Under the pieces are notes generated by a model. The model was not told the origin of the DNA and did not search any database. It was given only the letters and a program-made list of their open reading frames with translations. Below are positions 61,659-64,000 of a DNA stretch of 64,000 nucleotides, one piece after another (the stretch's first letter is position 1; each line of letters opens with the position of its first letter). A program made the position numbers and the translations under genes. Location of the stretch: positions 62,001 through 126,000 of the forward strand of contig JAGLOP010000003.1 of assembly GCA_023138835.1 (NCBI GenBank), read 5' to 3'. The DNA comes from Arcobacteraceae bacterium. GTDB lineage: Bacteria > Campylobacterota > Campylobacteria > Campylobacterales > Arcobacteraceae.

Positions 61659-63999
61659 CAAAACGCACCTCTTGAAATGGCTTTTCTCTTCTTTTTCTAT
61701 ACCAATAAATAACAAATCCAGAGATAATCATAGCTGTTGTAGCTGCTAATAATCCATAAGCATACGATTTATATCCACTTACTTCAGGATAATAAACACT
61801 TGGATAAGTTGCAGTATATATTATCTTTTCATACTCTTCATCATCATACTTCCCTTTGATATCTTTTGTATAAGATGCAGTTAATAAAAATTCACTTTTA
61901 TGTCTTCTATCAAACTTATTCCATTGTGGAAAATAATCTTTTAAAAGGGTAAATGCAGCGATACCATCTTTATTTGTTTTTATAGTTTTTGACCATCCTG
62001 TTTTTGTTGATAGAGTCAGATCAGCTCCCTTAATAGGTTTGCCATCTAAGATAACTTTTATTCTCATTTTTTCACCAGAATATAAACGATGAAAAAAAGT
62101 TTCCCCTTTTTCTCTAATTCTTAAAATATCAAAAGGAACTTCTTTTATACTATGTTCTGACATCTTTTGTTCATCATAAACTGCATCATTACTATGGTTA
62201 AATCTTCTATATTCATATTTTGCAACTGTATTATATAAAATACCCTCATCAACCATTTTATCACTGTAAAAAAGATTATAGTATCCGTTGTCAGGCATTT
62301 TAAAACTTACTGTTTTACATCCTAGTTTTCTTCCCTGTCTAGCTTTTGTCACTTTTAAATTGAAATCTAGCAAATATAAATCGGCACTTATGTCTTTGAT
62401 ACAATTTAACTTGTTTGAATCATCTTTGAAAATAGGCCATACTTTTTTAGTAGGAACTTGTCCTCGTGAACCACCATGCATATGACCGCCACCGCCTCGT
62501 TTTTTCTTTGCAGCTGGATTTTTATCTACAAAATAGACAATATCTGCAGGTAATGGATTGTTTGCCATTCTATTTTCAGCAGTGTCAAAATCTTTCATTG
62601 CAATTTTTAAAGCAGTTTCAAAATCTACAACTTTTCCTTTGTATCGTTTTGAGAATACAATAGCATCTTTTTTATTTGCAAATGCATATTTACTAACTTC
62701 ACTCATAGTAGCTTTTTTCTTACTTCCAACAACATAAAATGCACTACTGGCATCTATAAATTTCAAGGTTTTAACATCAACCACTTTAAAATCTTTTATA
62801 GGCATTTTTTTAACATTTTTTTCCTCAGCCAAACAATGTATAGAACAATATTGTCTATCTTTTCCACCTAAATGTGCTGCATGATTTGTTTTATAAAACA
62901 TAGGAAGTTTCATACCACAAGCGATACATGAAGTTTTGTTTTTTCCTGATTGTAAAAGAGTTGCTTTATCATTTGGTACGGTTTGGAACATACCTGCACC
63001 GCCGTGATTTCCATGACCGCCAGATGCTCTTCCGTAAGTATCTATAATATAACCTCTGTATATATTAACACTTAAGAAGAAGATTATCAATGAAGCTGCA
63101 AAAGGATATGCTAATATTTTTCGCATTTTTGTTACATCAAGAAGTTTCATTCTTTTATAAAGTATGATTAAAGCCCAAGTAATAGCAACCCATTTTAATA
63201 GACCAAACATATGAAGCCAGCTGTCACCTCTTTTTGCCAATGATGCAACTTCAACTGTTAAACCAAAACCTTGAGCAAAACCTTCAACTATTTGTTTATA
63301 ACCTCGCATAAAAAATGTTTCAAGTGAGTGAGCAATTGAACCTAAAATAAATAAAGGAGCATAAGAGTACCCAAGATCATAAAATGTACTGCTAAAATCT
63401 TTTTTAAGTATTTTAGATGCTACAAACATACCAATTACAGCAGCTAAAACTGTAAACAATACAGCATATAAAAATGCAAACAATCCAATAGGATCAATTG
63501 AACCAAAACTGATATAACCTTTTAAAGTTTCAGCAGTTGTTGACCAGATCATATCCCCTGCTGCATTACTTCTACCAATACCGTGATGAAATGACATAGT
63601 TATAGGAATAGATGCTAAAATAAGAATAAATGCCCAAATTTCAGCTTTTACAATTTTGAATTTTGACCATAATGAAAATGATGGTTTTTTATATTTAAAA
63701 CTTACAGCTTCACAAGCATCACTACAATCCATACATAAAGTACAATCAGACATAGAATTTTTTTTATCAAATGTAAATGGTTTTAGATGATAAGGACAAG
63801 CTGTTGCACACTCAAATGTTTTACACTCATCACATGCACTTTTGTAAGTTCCAAGCCAAGTAAAAGATAGTTTTCCATAAGCACGGGTTAAAGTTCCAAT
63901 AGGACAGATATATTTACAATAACTCATATCTTTATATATAAAATAAATTACAAATGATACTAGAGTCAGTACAGTAAACATTATGGCAGTTCCCAATGG
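61645..63999 (-). CDS. Membrane polyferredoxin-NosL fusion with beta-domain tail (5' end outside window)
   Basis: Open at the window edge, so the N terminus is missing; about 784 residues are visible. Order: membrane segment; ferredoxin-type cysteines (CKYICP, CDECKTFECATACP, CTLCMDCSDAC); about five membrane helices; a Gly/His linker (SGGHGNHGGAG); a NosL domain near 355-460 with CIACGM and CSIHC; a second Gly/His stretch (GGGGHMHGG); a beta-rich region (about 560-720) resembling DUF4198; a final membrane helix and basic tail. The NosL part closely matches the protein at 38006-38731. The N-terminal part recalls NosR/CcoG. Electron transfer and copper handling are inferred. Confidence 0.85.
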   Translation of the reverse strand, partial: PLGTAIMFTVLTLVSFVIYFIYKDMSYCKYICPIGTLTRAYGKLSFTWLGTYKSACDECKTFECATACPYHLKPFTFDKKNSMSDCTLCMDCSDACEAVSFKYKKPSFSLWSKFKIVKAEIWAFILILASIPITMSFHHGIGRSNAAGDMIWSTTAETLKGYISFGSIDPIGLFAFLYAVLFTVLAAVIGMFVASKILKKDFSSTFYDLGYSYAPLFILGSIAHSLETFFMRGYKQIVEGFAQGFGLTVEVASLAKRGDSWLHMFGLLKWVAITWALIILYKRMKLLDVTKMRKILAYPFAASLIIFFLSVNIYRGYIIDTYGRASGGHGNHGGAGMFQTVPNDKATLLQSGKNKTSCIACGMKLPMFYKTNHAAHLGGKDRQYCSIHCLAEEKNVKKMPIKDFKVVDVKTLKFIDASSAFYVVGSKKKATMSEVSKYAFANKKDAIVFSKRYKGKVVDFETALKIAMKDFDTAENRMANNPLPADIVYFVDKNPAAKKKRGGGGHMHGGSRGQVPTKKVWPIFKDDSNKLNCIKDISADLYLLDFNLKVTKARQGRKLGCKTVSFKMPDNGYYNLFYSDKMVDEGILYNTVAKYEYRRFNHSNDAVYDEQKMSEHSIKEVPFDILRIREKGETFFHRLYSGEKMRIKVILDGKPIKGADLTLSTKTGWSKTIKTNKDGIAAFTLLKDYFPQWNKFDRRHKSEFLLTASYTKDIKGKYDDEEYEKIIYTATYPSVYYPEVSGYKSYAYGLLAATTAMIISGFVIYWYRKRREKPFQEVRFDAKD

Positions 64000-64000
64000 T

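Noticed and set aside
1-64000. Prophage, insertion sequence, integrase or rRNA operon
   Set aside because: No transposase, integrase, phage structural gene, terminal inverted repeat with target duplication or rRNA sequence was seen anywhere in the window.

Overview
This is a 64 kb stretch of an AT-rich (roughly 30% GC by eye) bacterial chromosome. Gene content and protein style point to Campylobacterota, most likely an Arcobacter-like or Sulfurimonas-like free-living lineage: an HNH-tailed MutS of the MutS7 type, an ArsS-like sensor kinase, a diheme/b561 cytochrome module, many chemosensory and c-type cytochrome genes, and short intergenic gaps. The genus is an inference; no rRNA is present. 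The window opens with a tRNA-Glu and ends inside a gene.

Layout. 1-20 kb is mostly housekeeping: trpA and panB back to back across a dyad, a heme-tagged diguanylate cyclase, ruvB, a receiver-PAS protein, rhomboid, lon, bamD, proC followed by three pseudopilin-like genes, an FNT channel, rdgB, an MFS transporter, a large RND pump, a YhiN-type flavoprotein and bpt. 20-31 kb carries gdhA, thioredoxin and heme proteins, a long chemoreceptor with two nitrate-sensor-like domains and a zinc-binding tail, a response regulator, a c-type cytochrome and mutS7. 30-38 kb holds hisA and hisH separated by a DUF3800 gene, comF, lepA and prs. 38-40 kb has a NosL-like protein convergent with exbB-exbD-tonB.

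40-64 kb is the accessory and most interesting part, entirely on the minus strand. Read in transcription order (right to left) it holds: (a) a membrane polyferredoxin fused to a NosL domain, a NapH/CcoG-like ferredoxin protein, a double-cubane-type protein with its ATP-dependent activator, and an RND pump starting 5 nt later; (b) an EF-hand protein with a G8 tract at its ribosome-binding site; (c) a DUF1924/SHP-like cytochrome, a diheme cytochrome and a cytochrome b561 fused to a second diheme domain, followed 3 nt later by a Spy-like protein and a two-component system; (d) a second Spy-like protein, arsM and a split-Soret-like cytochrome; (e) arsR, ccdA, a periplasmic thioredoxin and an ACR3 arsenite exporter; (f) a second EF-hand protein behind what looks like a second ArsR operator, an ArsP-like permease, a small thioredoxin, a DUF4405 protein and a Na/Pi cotransporter.

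How it may fit together: region (e)-(f) is an arsenic detoxification island with redox helpers. Region (c) is a periplasmic cytochrome chain under its own two-component control. Region (a) looks like a machine that uses ATP and membrane ferredoxins to make very low-potential electrons, coupled to an RND exporter and a metal-site (NosL) domain. I know of no described system with the composition of region (a), and it is the best candidate for something new.
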